NCBI GenBank assembly: GCA_024803745.1
Contig: JANJXV010000024.1
Span: forward strand, 6,170,106-6,234,105
Length of the DNA: 64,000 bases
Origin: Megascapheus bottae
Lineage: Eukaryota; Chordata; Mammalia; Rodentia; Geomyidae
Direction of reading: 5' to 3'
Position 1 is the stretch's first letter; each line of letters begins with the position of its first letter. Shown here one piece after another: positions 50,575 through 62,993 of this stretch. The notes under the pieces were generated by a model. The model did no database searches. It saw only the letters and a program-made list of their open reading frames with translations, and was not told the DNA's origin. A program made the translations under genes and the position numbers.

Positions 50575-51340
50575 AAAGCACCCCTATGACCCAGCAATCC
50601 TACTTCTAGCTTTACCAGAATGACCAAAAACAAGGCCATACTAAACCTACCTACACAACCATGTTCACTGCAGGATTAATTACATAGCTAAGACATGGAA
50701 TCAACCCAGATGCCCCTCTGTAGATGAATGAATCATGAATATGTGGTATTTGTACACAATTGATTTCTATGCTACCATCAGAAAGAATGGCATCCCCCCA
50801 TTTGTAAGGAAATGGAAAGAGTTGGAAAAATTTATATTAAGTGAAGTAAGCCAGATCCAAAGAACATAGGCTCCATGGTTTCCTTCCTTTGTAATCATTA
50901 GTGTACATCTAGGATTCTTCTAGCAGAGGATCAGAGTAGTTCAAAAGCTATGTACATATGGCCATATGATGAGACTAAGTGAAATGAACTACAGGATATT
51001 GAAACAAGAAGTTTATCTTTTTGATTGTTTTTCTTGATGTAATATATGATGCCATTTCTTTTCTCTTGTTTTTCTCATTACAGTTTATCTCATATTGTGA
51101 CTGTTTCTGACTTTGGTACTTGGTATATTGTATATATGCTAATTTATTTATTTATTTAAAATAGGGAAGGGAAGGGAAAAATAAGATGATTGGGAGAGGG
51201 TTGGGAGAAGGAAAGTGGGAGAAAAGCATGTAAAGGGTATCAAATGTTCAAAACCTAATGTGCCCACTACTTGACAGATGTAGCCATAACCCCTATTATA
51301 CATCACCCCAACAATAAAAATACATTTAAAAAAAAGTCTC
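50575..51340 (+). mobile_element. LINE-1 ORF2 end plus 3' UTR
   Basis: Starts CACCCCTATGACCCAGCAAT, passes CAGATGCCCCTCTGTAGATG, TCAGAAAGAATGGCATCCCC and TTAAGTGAAGTAAGCCAG, then the 3' UTR with GGGAAGGGAAGGGAAAAAT and ends CCCCAACAATAAAAATAC. Reading frames are broken throughout. A SINE follows directly. Confidence 0.87.
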
Positions 51341-51342
51341 AT

Positions 51343-51532
51343 GGGCCTGGATTTTCTCCTATTGGTAGAGTGTTTGCCTAGAATGCACAAATACCTTGGT
51401 TTGATTCATTGTTACGATATATCTAAGAAAAGCCAGAAGTGGTGCTGTGGCTGAAGTGGTAAAGCTCTATCCTTGAGAAAGACCAAGGACAGTCCTCAGG
51501 CTCTGAGTTTATGCCTTGAGACTGGTAAAAAG
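51343..51532 (+). mobile_element. Dimeric SINE, IDL-Geo type, diverged
   Basis: The left half reads GGGCCTGGATTTTCTCC... GGTAGAGTGTTTGCCTAG. The right half reads AGCCAGAAGTGGTGCTGTGG and ends GAGACTGGTAAAAAGG. It inserted directly behind the A-rich tail of the L1 at 50575-51340. Confidence 0.8.
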
Positions 51533-52080
51533 GAGTCTGAGCACCTTAACTAGACCTACATATTCAATGAAATTTAAGTATGTGTATCAGTGTTGTCAAT
51601 GGTCTCTTAAATTTGAACTAATGATCTCTTGATTGCTAAAGCAAGCATTCTACCACTATAATCACATCCTCAGACAAGACACTTAGTCAATTTAGTCAAT
51701 ATCCTTCATCTACTCCTTTTTTTGATCTTTTGGATTAGTCTTAATAGGACAGTAGCTAATATGTCTCTATACATATAATGGGGCTTTTCTCACTGTGTTT
51801 CATGAAAATGTAACTTGGTCCAGAGCCACTGCCCATTATATATTCCTATGTCAATATACCCAAACATTTTTAGTTTCAGCAAAGAGCTTCTTAAATTTCC
51901 TTTTGTATTACTGTGTACTTCTAATGACAAAATGACAATGAGCAGAGTATATAAGAAAAAAATGCAGTTTTGATTATATAACTTATGAGAAAAGCAGAGT
52001 AAAAAATTGTGATTACTTAATCTGTATCCCATAAGACATTCAAAAGGTCTTAAGTTAGGTTATTTAAAGAATGACCACTT

Positions 52081-52287
52081 TAGGGGTTGGGAGTTTGGCC
52101 TAGTGGTAGAGTGCTTGCCTAGCATGCACAAGAACCCGGGTTTGAATCCTTGGTACCACATACATAGAAAAAAGTTGGAAGTGTTGCTGTGGCTCAAGTG
52201 GTAGAGCTCTAGCCTTGAGAAAAGTTTAAGGACAGTGCTTAGGCCCAGAGTTCAAGCTGCACGACTGGCAAAAAAAATAAAAGAAAC
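52081..52287 (+). mobile_element. Dimeric SINE, IDL-Geo type, with perfect 12-bp TSD
   Basis: GGGGTTGGGAGTTTGGCC head, intact A and B box-like stretches, right half with GTGGCTCAAGTGGTAGAGC, and an A-rich tail. GAATGACCACTT occurs at 52069-52080 and 52288-52299. Confidence 0.9.
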
Positions 52288-52365
52288 GAATGACCACTTA
52301 AGCAACTTAAGTTCAAAAGTATAAAATGTAGAAGTGCATGCGAAAACTCATTTTCATTCTAAGAT

Positions 52366-52390
52366 AAATGGTTGTTTGTTTGTTTGTTTT
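52366..52390. repeat. (TTTG)n short tandem repeat
   Basis: GGTTGTTTGTTTGTTTGTTT array of about five units. Confidence 0.9.
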
Positions 52391-53780
52391 GTCATTGGCT
52401 TGTTTCTTTGATTCTAATTTCAGCCAGTGAATCTGAAATTGTGGTTTGTTTCACATCACTTAACTCTCCAATCCCTATAAACTTTCTCCACCATTGGTTT
52501 TCACCAAGTGGATCCTATAATTTTTAGGCTTGACTTCTGGGAAATGCTTATGTTAGTAACAGAATCTAAGTCCACCATATTTCAGTACTATTTAGATGTC
52601 CAATGGAACTTTCTGAAACTTGAAGTCGGAATTATCACAATGAGAATGAATTTGATTATTCTCTTTAAAAAAATATGACAATCCCTCTCTGTATTCATGG
52701 TTTGCTTTCTTGTGGCTAACTCTGTTTCCAGCTACTAATTTACATATATCAAAATCCAGGATATTGAATCCAATGTGCAACTCTGAGTGCTTCTTGTGCT
52801 TAATGATTTGATTTGACATTACTGAGTCTGGACTCTATCTTCTAATAGCCATCCTGGTAATTGTGACTCAAGAGGAGTCTGGATAAGCAAGCAATATCTG
52901 CTGAAGTCAGATAAGACTACTTTTGTGCCCAAGCTCCTGTTGACCACAAGAGTTAGTGACTGTCCACTTAGTCACATGTGGGAAAAATCCGAGTACTGAA
53001 ATTTCATGAAATAATTTGTGTATATTCTGGCTTAGATATTCAGGGAGAGTCTGTTTGGAGGGATGACAGCACTTTTCCGAAAGAGAGGAGGAAGGAGAGG
53101 ATCATTTACAAGCACTTTGATAACAGGAAAAGTATTTTTACTTCAATTCTCTTTAAGTCAAAGAGAGGCATTTATATAAGTACTTGCTCTTATAAAAGCC
53201 ATGTCTTCTAAATGTTTTGGCAGATCAAAAATGTGTATCACTGTTTATTGAGTCTCATTATTTTAACTATCAGCTAGATGTTTACAAAACTGAGAGCATT
53301 GTATTTGCCATATGTTGCTAAAAACAGAAAATTTAAATGCTCAAGAATTATGGTGAAGACAGCAATGTTCACATATGTTATGAAATTCATGATTCCAGTA
53401 TTTGAATTATATTCAAAATGTTAAGGATGCCAAAGATTAAGTGGTTATAGAATCTGGAAGAGTCATAAAGAAATTGGCAAAGAAAGGACAAAAAATTCAA
53501 AGTACGGCCATTAAATGTAATTACTGAGAGCCTGTCAATATATTGTAAAACTTGGTGATTAAGGACTTTGTAGATAATGCCTTCTCTAATCTTACCACAA
53601 AGGCTTGGTGTGAAGATAAAAGTATAAAAAGGGGATTTAAATGTGAAGGGTGCAACTGGCTAGAGACAAGAAAACTGTTGTGGTTTTGAAACCTTGTCTT
53701 TTGAAATAAGAAAATTGCAGTCAGAAAGGAAAAGTATTATCTTGATTTATTTTTATGTCCTTTATTTTTTTAAAAAAGGG

Positions 53781-53805
53781 TATGTATGCTTGTATGTGTA
53801 TGTGT

Positions 53806-53851
<46 letters not shown>
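53781..53851. repeat. (TG)n microsatellite with imperfect 5' edge
   Basis: Starts as TATG/TGTG variants and becomes a pure TG run at about 53813-53850. Confidence 0.98.
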
Positions 53852-53854
<3 letters not shown>

Positions 53855-54786
53855 ATTCGTGTGTGTTTAAAGAAGTGATGCAAAATTTGTTAGCTCAGGG
53901 AACTATCCAAAGAATTATTCTATTTCACAAATTGTACAAAGATCCAAGAGGAAGATGAATGAAAAGGCCATCAAGGATCATAATTACAACTCTTTTGTGG
54001 AAGTAGAGTAGAACAGAATACAGTAAATGAGTAAACCACTTTGGAAATTAATAAAATTATTTGCAACACTAGCTTATTCTGTATAAAAATCAATTTTATA
54101 CTCTAAAGTTACTAACAGGATACAAGCAATATATATAGTAATATATGTGGTATGCATTAGTAAGATCATATCCATCTACCTGGAAACTGAATCGTGATAA
54201 AATTTTTGGTATATATTACAAAAAATTTCCTTGTCAGAAATTCTCACATTTGAAAAAAAGTTCTTGATATTGTCAGTAAAAGATTCTAAAAAATGCACAT
54301 AAATTTGAAACATTATGCCTTTTATATCATTAAATGTAAGCTAAAGAATGCACAACTTTGTCAATGTTATTATGTTGTTATATTCAGTTATAACCTTCCA
54401 ATCAAATTTTCTAGGATGAACAATATCACAGAAACAGTGGCATGCAATCTGAATAATATATTTACTTATACATCCCAATGCTTTCATAAGATAAACTTTA
54501 CTTCATTTGCATTTTTAAAACTGTACTTATTGGAAGATGTAGGTTTTATATGAATTTTTACATTTTGTCTACTAAATTGAAATGCCTGTAAAAATTATGT
54601 CTTAATGTCAGTTATGAAGTCAAATGGTATTTTCTACCCATTGCCATAAAAATATCATGCACTTTATTTCTAATATTGAAGCTAAATGCTGAAACCAAGA
54701 GTAAGGATTAAAATTATGCTCTGTTTGGACAGAAATTCAGGTGGCATAATTTAGGGGGTAAAAAGCAGTTTAAGAGAGGAATGATA

Positions 54787-55028
54787 CATATTGGTATAGT
54801 ATCTCACTTTGTTATCTGATATATTGAATTTATTTGTATTTGGATATTTGAAATTTGATAGGGAAGGGGGGAAAACCAAGACGGGTGGGGGGTGTGTGGG
54901 GGGGAGGGAAATGGGTACCAAGACATGTGAAAGGGTATCAATGTATGTGAATTAATGCACCTTCTATCTGGCAAATATCATGTAACCCTTTTATTAATTA
55001 CAATAAAAAAATAAAATTAAATTAAAAA
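54787..55028 (+). mobile_element. LINE-1 3' UTR-only insertion with TSD, G-rich
   Basis: Begins in the 3' UTR (GGTATAGTATCTCACTTTG), contains several runs of three or more G between 54865 and 54912, then GTATCAATGTATGTGAATTA and TAATTACAATAAAAAAATAA. AAGAGAGGAATGATA occurs at 54772-54786 and 55029-55043, marking the insertion ends exactly. Confidence 0.92.
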
Positions 55029-55494
55029 AAGAGAGGAATGATATATATGTGGCCTATAGATTTTCATCCTTAGCCCCTAGCTTCATAGCTTCTGTGTCTA
55101 AGTTGAAGCAAAATATGTTGACAGAAAGAACATGGAAAAAGGAATAAACAGGTAGGACTAGGGATAAAATACCCATAAGGATCTTTAGGTATCACCTACT
55201 TCCTCGTCTCCATAAGATTTCAGAAACCTGAAAGATGGTCCTATTACCTAGATGTCAAGCATTATACATATACTCTATTAGGAATATTTCATAGGCAAGC
55301 TATAATAATAATGCACAAAATTAAATCTTGCAAATGTACCTATTCAGAAAGTATCAGTCCTTCTTGACAGTTATATCTGGCATTCAGCTTGGCATTCAAA
55401 ATATTTACCATTTGAACCATTATACTTTTCATCCTTCATATTCCAGTGAGCTCAGTGCTCAGTATTTAAACTGTATTCTAAAAAGCTTCGATTG

Positions 55495-55690
55495 GGGGCT
55501 GGGAGTTTGGCCTAGTGGTAGAGTGCCTGCCTACCATGCACAAAGACCTGGGTTCAATTCCTTGGTACCACATACATAGAAAAAAAAAGCTGGAAGTGGT
55601 GCTGAAGCTCAAGGGGTAGAGCTCTGGCCTTGAGAAAACCCAAGGACAATGCTTAGGCCCTAAGCTCAAGCCCAGGACCTGCAAAAAAAA
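55495..55690 (+). mobile_element. Dimeric SINE, IDL-Geo type, with TSD
   Basis: Well-kept copy starting GGGGCTGGGAGTTTGGCC and ending CCCAGGACCTGC plus an A tract. AAAAGCTTCGATTG (55481-55494) and AAAACTTTGATTG (55691-55703) form a slightly diverged target-site duplication. Confidence 0.9.
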
Positions 55691-55814
55691 AAAACTTTGA
55701 TTGCTCAAAATTCCCACATATATTTTTCCTGTTTATTTTTCCATTTCTTCACTTTGGTTATATTCATAACCTTTTCTTCTCTGAAATTTGGGCTTGTTAA
55801 TTTCTTTATTTAAA

Positions 55815-57800
55815 TTTTATTTTATTTTTTATTGTTGGGGTAATGTATAGAGGGGTTATACTTACATTTGACAGACAGTAGGTGTATTACTTCTCACACA
55901 ATGATAACCCTTCTTGTGTTTCCTCATTTCCCTCCCCCATTCCAATCATCTTGTTTTCCCCACTTGCCTTTCCTATTTCAAATACAAAAATAAATGTATA
56001 TAGAATATACCAGGTAAGAAAGTCAGATAAAGTAATAATATGAAATTGACCAAAGAGAAACAAAAGAGAAGAGAAATAACAGTACATTAAGAACAACAAT
56101 CACAAGATAAATCTCTTATTTCCATGTCCTTGAGATCCTTTCATTTAGTCCCACACTATATGACTTTATGTACCTAGGTTTTGAGCTACTGTAATCCTCT
56201 GCTAGGAGAGTCCTAGATGTGTATTTATTATTAGAAATGAGGGAAAACATTGAGCCTGTGTTTTTGGGGGGGTCTGGTTTACTTCACTTAATATGATTTT
56301 TTCTAAGTCTTTCCATTTCCTTACAAATGGGGTGATGTCATTCTTTCTGGTGACAGCATAGAATTCCATAGTGTATAAGTACCACATCTTGATGCAATCC
56401 TCTAGTGAAGGGCATCTGGGTGGTGCTGGGTGTGCTAGTGGCTTTAGTATGTCCTTGTTTCTGGACATTTGGGTAAATGCCAAGTAGTGTAATTGCTGGG
56501 TTATAGGGGAGCTCTATGTTTAGTCTTTTGAGGAACTGCTATACTGCTTTCCACAGTGGTTCAATGAGTCTACCCTTCCACCAAGAGTGTAATAGTTATC
56601 CCTCCTGGCCACATCCCCTCCAGCATCTGTTGTTATTAGATTTCTTGATAATGGCCATTCTAAACGGAGTGAGGTGGAATGTCAAAGTTGTGTTGATTTG
56701 CATTTCTTTTATGGGGAGCTATGCCCATCATTTCTTCATGTGCCTATAGGCCATTCTTATTTCCTTTTCAGAGAATCTTTAAGTGTTTGGCCTATGTTTT
56801 AATGGGATGGTTGTTTCTTTGAAGCTTTCTTTTGGAGAGATTGGATTTTTTGAGCTGTAAATATAATTTATTTATGATACCTTTGTCTGTTGTACGGTTA
56901 ATGAAGATCTCCCATTCTGTTGGCTTTCTAAGTAACTTGCTAGCTATGTCCTTTGCCATACAAAAGCTCTGCAGTTTAATACAGTCCCATTTGTCTAAAA
57001 TTCCTTTAATTTATTGTGTTTCTGGGTCTTTCAACTTGTGCCAATGAGACCTTTTCTTTCTTGTATAGTTTTTAGGGTATCTGCTTTTACCTCAAGGTAT
57101 TTGATACATTCAGAATTAATCCTGGAGAAGGGTGACATAGAAGGATCCAACTTTAGTTTTCTGCACATGCTTAACCAATTCTTCCAGCACTTCTTGTTGA
57201 AGATGCTGTCTTTCATCCATTCCAATTTTTTGGTCTGTAGGTTGATTTCTGGGAATTCAGTTGAATTCTATTGTTCCTCAGCCCTGCTCTTGTGCCAGTA
57301 CCCAGCTGTTTGGTCACTATAGCTCTTTAATAGAGTCTAAAGTTTGGTATTGAAATTCCTCCTGCACTGTTCTTTCTGCTAAGAATTGTTTTTGCTGTAC
57401 GGGGTCTTTTATTATTCCATATGAAATTTTGAATTGCTCCTTCTAATTCTTTAAAGAATGACATTGGGATATTGATGGGTATTGCATTGAATTCGTAGCT
57501 ACCCATGCAAGATTACCATTTTCATGTTGTTAATTCTTCTAATCCAGGAGCATGGGAGGTTTTAATTTCACTTTTCAGGTTTTTTAATTTTTCATCAAAA
57601 AGTTCCTTTAAATTCTTAATTAAGTTAATTCTTAAGTGTTTAATTTTTTGAGGCTATTACAGTAAGAATTTCTTTCCTGATTTCTGCCTCGATTCTCTTG
57701 TTGTTGGCATACAGGAAAGTAATTGATTTTTGAGGATTAATTGTATACAATGCTACCTTGCCAAAGTTTTGAATCAGCTCATGGCTTGTTAATTTCTATC
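55815..57800 (-). mobile_element. LINE-1, 5' truncated, about 2 kb, reverse
   Basis: On the minus strand: ORF2 from the reverse-transcriptase thumb region (complements of GAGCTGATTCAAAACTTTGG near 57770 and CTCATGGGTAGC-like sequence), EWMKDSIFNKKCWKNWLSMC near 57200, EFYAVTRKNDITPFVRKW near 56350, then a 3' UTR ending with the complement of TATAGAGGGGTTATACTT and an A-rich tail. Many frameshifts; no intact frame. Confidence 0.88.
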
Positions 57801-60519
57801 ACTTCCTCCATGAATATTTTTCAGAAAATTTAAATAATATTATGTTTCCTCTAATCTTCACCACTGCATTTATAATTGTCTCCTGAAGTATTGTGGTATT
57901 CAGCCCTTTATTACATCTGTATTAGATGATGCACTTATTCAAAGCATTCCCTATTACTTATTTTTCATCTGTTTCATACAATTTCAATAGGCATTAAAAT
58001 GTTTATTGATTTACATTTGATTTTTTCACATCAGGTATACTATATAATCTTCTCTTCCCACATAAACTTTAACTAGAAATTTTTATTCCCATAAATATAC
58101 TGTGTCTTCAGGAATTATTCTAAGTTGAATGTATAATGTGTTTCTTTCTTTCCCCAAAGTAAAGTATTTTAAAATAACAATGAAACTTTCAATGCAAGTA
58201 TCATTACTGTTTCTTCAGAAGTAGGAATTATAATAAGAGGTTTTCCTCATAAATTTCAACTTAAGCTGAAACACCAAGAGACAGCAAAGAATACAACTTG
58301 CTTCAAAGCTAGGAAAGTCCTTACATGTTTAGTCCTTTTTTAGAATTCTTTTTTTTTAACACAGTGCTAAGCTACTGCTACCATATCAAATAAATAATTC
58401 AATTCATTTTGGTGAATGTGAATTCATACATGAAGTTATACTCACATTATGTTTTAAAATCTCTCATAATACAATAAAAAGTGCCTTTTGTATGAATGCA
58501 AAGTTTAATAAGAAACAGTATAATTTTTACAATTCTTTTTGTATAACATAATTGTAATTGTATATCTAGCATGGTTATAAGAATTATTTAAAACTTTTGC
58601 CATATTAGAAGAAGTCTGTCTTCAGAATGTATATATTTATGTATAATTCTTTGTTTTCCACTATTATTAAAATATGCAAATTATAATTCTGATATACGTA
58701 TACATTTATTAATGTATGATTGTAATGCATGTAATACATATGTATATAAAGTGGTGAATGTAATGATTTAGTTATCTTTTATTATCTGGTCTATTTCTAA
58801 GAGAAATATAATTAACACATAAGTACACATATGTCATATTGTATGCTTCTTACACAATGGATTGAGAAGCTGAAACTTTTTTTAAAAAAGAAATGAAACC
58901 ACAGTGTTTTCCTCCAATCAACCACCTTTCTTGAGATAAGATTCATGCTATTCAGTTTCCAACTTAATAGCTCTTTGGATGATGGGAACAGATGAATATT
59001 GTGTCTTTTTCAAGACCCAATTTCTATGATGAAAATATGGTAGAGAAATGTTAATCTTTTATATATTTCTAGCATAGTAATGTACGATTCTATTTTGACC
59101 TTTCCAATATGATACAGATCGATTAGCAGGACACTTTATTTTTTCCTTTGTCTACTACTATAATAGTCTATTTAAAAAAAGGTCAAAATGATCAATCAAT
59201 CAAATTTTCTAATGTGTTGCATAATAGTTTGCCAAATTTGCAATAGGTACATCCTTAGTGCATATGTACATCAATAAATATGTTCATATCAGTATATGTA
59301 TTATTTTGAATGTATTATTAACTTTTCTTCTTATGTATCAATCTATCTCTCTATATATAAAATATACTTTAAGAACTTGACTATGTAAGAGGGTATCAAA
59401 ATCACTACTTTGAAGAGTGGAAGAGCGGTATAATAAGAGCTGTCGTAGAATCTCTGGCTCACACATACGGAAATCAATTAATAGCAATGCAGTGATTAAC
59501 AGCACTGTAGGCTAGGTTCCCAGAGTCAATAATTTCCATTTTCACCACTGCAGGGATATCATAAAAGAAATACAATTTGTTATCTTGAAGTTAAAACTAG
59601 TGATTTTGCCACCTATTGGCAGCCTCCAGCACATTGCAGATCACTGAGGGTCACTGTTATATAGTTAGATGAACATAATATTTTTTTATTTTCAGAATGT
59701 ACATATTATTTTGATCTTACAAAAAAAGAAACAGTGCACATGTTTCCCTAATGTGAAAAAGGTACATATAATACAATCTTGATATTTTTTAAAGGATTTA
59801 GCATGTTTGAAACACAATATACAAAGGGGGAGTGAGTACTTTTGTTCTTTAAGTATCTTTGCTTTCCATTCAGTTTTCCCAATACAAGAAGTTCAATGGT
59901 ATTTCAATAGGAAAGGAAGAAGAGAAAAGGATTAAGGTAAAATCTGTACTTTCTTAGAAACAAATACTTCAGGCAAACATTTAAGAAACTAATCAGTCCC
60001 TGAATTTTCCCCTGCAAACATCTAGAAATCCTTTGATTACTTCATTGGCCACATACACAACATCCAGTGGATACCCAAGGTTATGTATTCATTCCCACTT
60101 TTGCTAGTTAACATATATTTATTCAATGCCTACTTAGTAATAGGAATGACATATTTAATTCATCTGAATTTTAAAACTGTGATATCCAGGCCTGCAGTTT
60201 TAGTCCTATCAATGTTATTCGCCATAATAGTCTAATACCACTGTAGGTATTAGGGTGGAAGTTCCTTTAGACTGCTTTAAAGTTTGGCTCCATAAATACC
60301 AATGTCCTCAATTGTTCCTCAGAGATATAACCACCAACTCCCCTGCCAATACAATCTCTATTTTTATTGCCTGGAGAACAATCTAATTTACTAAATACTC
60401 ATAAATGGTAAATTCCCTGTTTCCAAAATTGATCTTTATGCCTGGGTTGTTTTAACCTTCTTTCTAATTGGTTAATTTCTATTACTATCTTCTTGGCCTG
60501 CTGGTGTATTATGTGCTTT
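57801..60519. other. Unique-looking AT-rich sequence
   Basis: The longest stretch with no recognised retroposon. 59420-59660 is less AT-biased and higher in complexity than its surroundings. Confidence 0.6.
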
Positions 60520-61150
60520 CAATTCAGCAATTCCACTACTGGGCAATTATCCAAAAGATTACAGACCAGGATACAGAAAAGCCACAGCACAAGCATGTTC
60601 TATTTAGCTTCATTCACCATAGGTAAAATGTAGGCAGTCAGCCCAGATGTCCATCAGTGGACTAATGGACAGTGAAAATGTAGTATACAAACAGCACAAT
60701 CTTACACAGCCATTAAAAGAATAATATTGTAACAGTTGTAGAGAAATGGAAGGACCTGAAGAAAAAAAAAAAGGTATGTTTGTTAAGTAAGTCAGGAACA
60801 AAGGGTATGTGTTTTCCCTTATATGTAGAAGGTACATTTCACTTTTAAACTTATCAGTAAATATGTTCAGTGGTAGGTAAGTGCATAGAAATGTCTCTGT
60901 TGATGAATGGTGGGTACAAGGGAGAAACCAAATACAGTACTTTTCAATAACAGTCTAAATTGAACAAAACAAAGACTAGGACTCAGGTATATGAAATGAG
61001 TAGGATGTGATCAAAGGTAGAAAAATGAAGGGAAGAAGCAGAGAATCAAAATTCAAATACATAGCCTTTAAAACTAAGAAGAATGGAGTGCTGGTGTGCA
61101 GAGATGGATGGGTGATGTGGAAAGGAGTGACACTGATCAAGATTCATTGT
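60520..61150 (+). mobile_element. Old LINE-1 ORF2 end and 3' UTR
   Basis: AATTCAGCAATTCCACTACT, CAGCCCAGATGTCCATCAG, TACACAGCCATTAAAAGAAT, GTAGAGAAATGGAAGGACC and AAGTAAGTCAGGAACAAAGG follow the order of L1 ORF2 C-terminal codons. The 3' part (GAATGGAGTGCTGGTG, AGATGGATGGGTGATG) resembles an old L1 3' UTR. More diverged than any other L1 here. Confidence 0.7.
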
Positions 61151-62026
61151 ATTCATAAGATGCTTTGCTGTTGCTAGCAACTCTTTTGAAGAATGACTTA
61201 AAGATAACTTTCAAAAAGAACAAAACCGAGTTTCTGTTCATCTTGTTAATTATTAGAATATATGTCAAATTTATTTTATGTGAACCTTTAATTTAAGATT
61301 TATTTGCCATATTATAAAACAATACAGAAATTCTGTATACCCTTTATCCAAAGACTTCCTAAAGGTTCATGTTTTACATTATAGCACAGTATTAAAATAT
61401 GACATTAATAATGATATAGCCCATTGATTTTTTCCATGACTACCAAGATTTAATTTTAGATTTTGCATGTGTGTATTTAGTTCCCTGAATGTTAACATGT
61501 GTAAATATAAAAGCCAGACATCACCAACCAGTTTTCCTGTCTCCTTTTTAAACTCTATCCAACGCTCCATTTTCAGCAATCAAATCTGCTCTTTAACACC
61601 TAGATACCCAATTGCCTCTCCATTTTTATGTTTTCACTTCATTAATACTATAAAAATGAAATTCGTCAGTATATTACCCTTTGTGATTGGATTTTTTTTA
61701 CTTAATGATAAAAATCAAAGAATGAATGGAGACATTATCCATCTAGTAGAAGACTAAATATAGGAAATATATAAAATCTCTCCAAGTTGATAAATATAAT
61801 GAGTAGAAATCTCAGCAAGATTTTTGTAGATGTAGATGAACCTGGTATTTTAAATATATTCCTTTTCTAATAGATGTTAGTACTGATAGTAAATAATAAT
61901 ACTAAGCAAAATATTAGTCTCGTGCTGTCCAAAACAAATGCTCTTATTAGTGTTTGCTAATATCCTAAATTTTTGTCTGCTTTTGATTCCAAACCAGACT
62001 TATATCTTAACAGCCTAACATTATAC

Positions 62027-62072
62027 TCATCATCATCATCATCATCCACCACCACCGTCATCATCATCACCA
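62027..62072. repeat. (CAT)n/(CAC)n triplet repeat
   Basis: Seven CAT units, a CCACCACCACC interruption and further CATs. Any reading frame through it gives runs of Ser, Thr or His and has no coding support. Confidence 0.95.
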
Positions 62073-62952
62073 ACATTTTATTTATAATGATTTACAAACT
62101 AGAAAACAATGAGTCTTCCTTAGAAGCACAATGTTGCACAATGAAGAAGATGGGTTTTACTGTCAACAATGGAATTATTCCATATATGAAAACAAGTATT
62201 TACGTGTTGTCACATGTACTTCTTTTAGTGCAAGACAGAAGGGCCAGCTAGTCTTTTCACAGAAATAATCACACAGTTATAGAAAGAAGGAACAAACCTT
62301 GCCCCCGAGCTCAGCTGGAAAAAAAAATGAAAAGGTGAGGAGGCAAAGATCACACTCACTGGAATGACTCAGCTATCTATTAGACTCCAACACTCTTTAT
62401 GGGAGAGATTTCCACACATGCTCCTCCAGTAATCCTCACAGGTGACTCTAATACCTAATTTTGCTGCCCGGTTTTCACTCCCCAAAATGAACTTCAATTC
62501 ACAAAAGGAAACTCTTTGACAGAGAGCTTTTGTACACTTGACTTCAATGTCAAATTGACAAATCTGTATCTTTCCTGCAGAACCCTTATCTCCCTATCAA
62601 ATGTATTATAACCATGTTTTGTGCATGCTAGTCCAAATTCTCAGGGCATCATTCTCATCTTCCATTATATGTTTACTGACCACATACTCCATGGAGCCTT
62701 TTCTGAAGCCCTCTGATTTACAAGTGCTGTGCCTGCCACTGACTTACTGTTGCATGCAATGTCTTATCCATCATAAGGTACTCACGTTGTGCTTGATCTC
62801 TCCTCATTTAATCTCTTGTAATGGATTAATTTCCTGTGCTTGTAATTATCAATAGCTTAATAAATAGTATGCTCAGTTATCTTATTTGATGCACAGATGT
62901 AAACATTTATATATGCTGTTCTAACATAGTAGCTTGTTGGGAAGGATTAATT

Positions 62953-62992
<40 letters not shown>
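62953..62992. repeat. (TG)n microsatellite
   Basis: About 19 pure TG units, followed by a degenerate purine-pyrimidine alternation (GCACATGTGTGCATACACAC). Confidence 0.98.

Positions 62993-62993
<1 letters not shown>

Larger units (their letters stand above)
52300..54771. other. AT-rich non-coding sequence
   Basis: Holds the TTTG and TG arrays. Otherwise nothing recognised; plus-strand frames at 52978 and 54293 are unsupported. Confidence 0.6.

Noticed and set aside
61973..62251. Serine-rich open frame on the plus strand
   Set aside because: The Ser/Thr run is the CAT/CAC triplet repeat; the rest has no domain.
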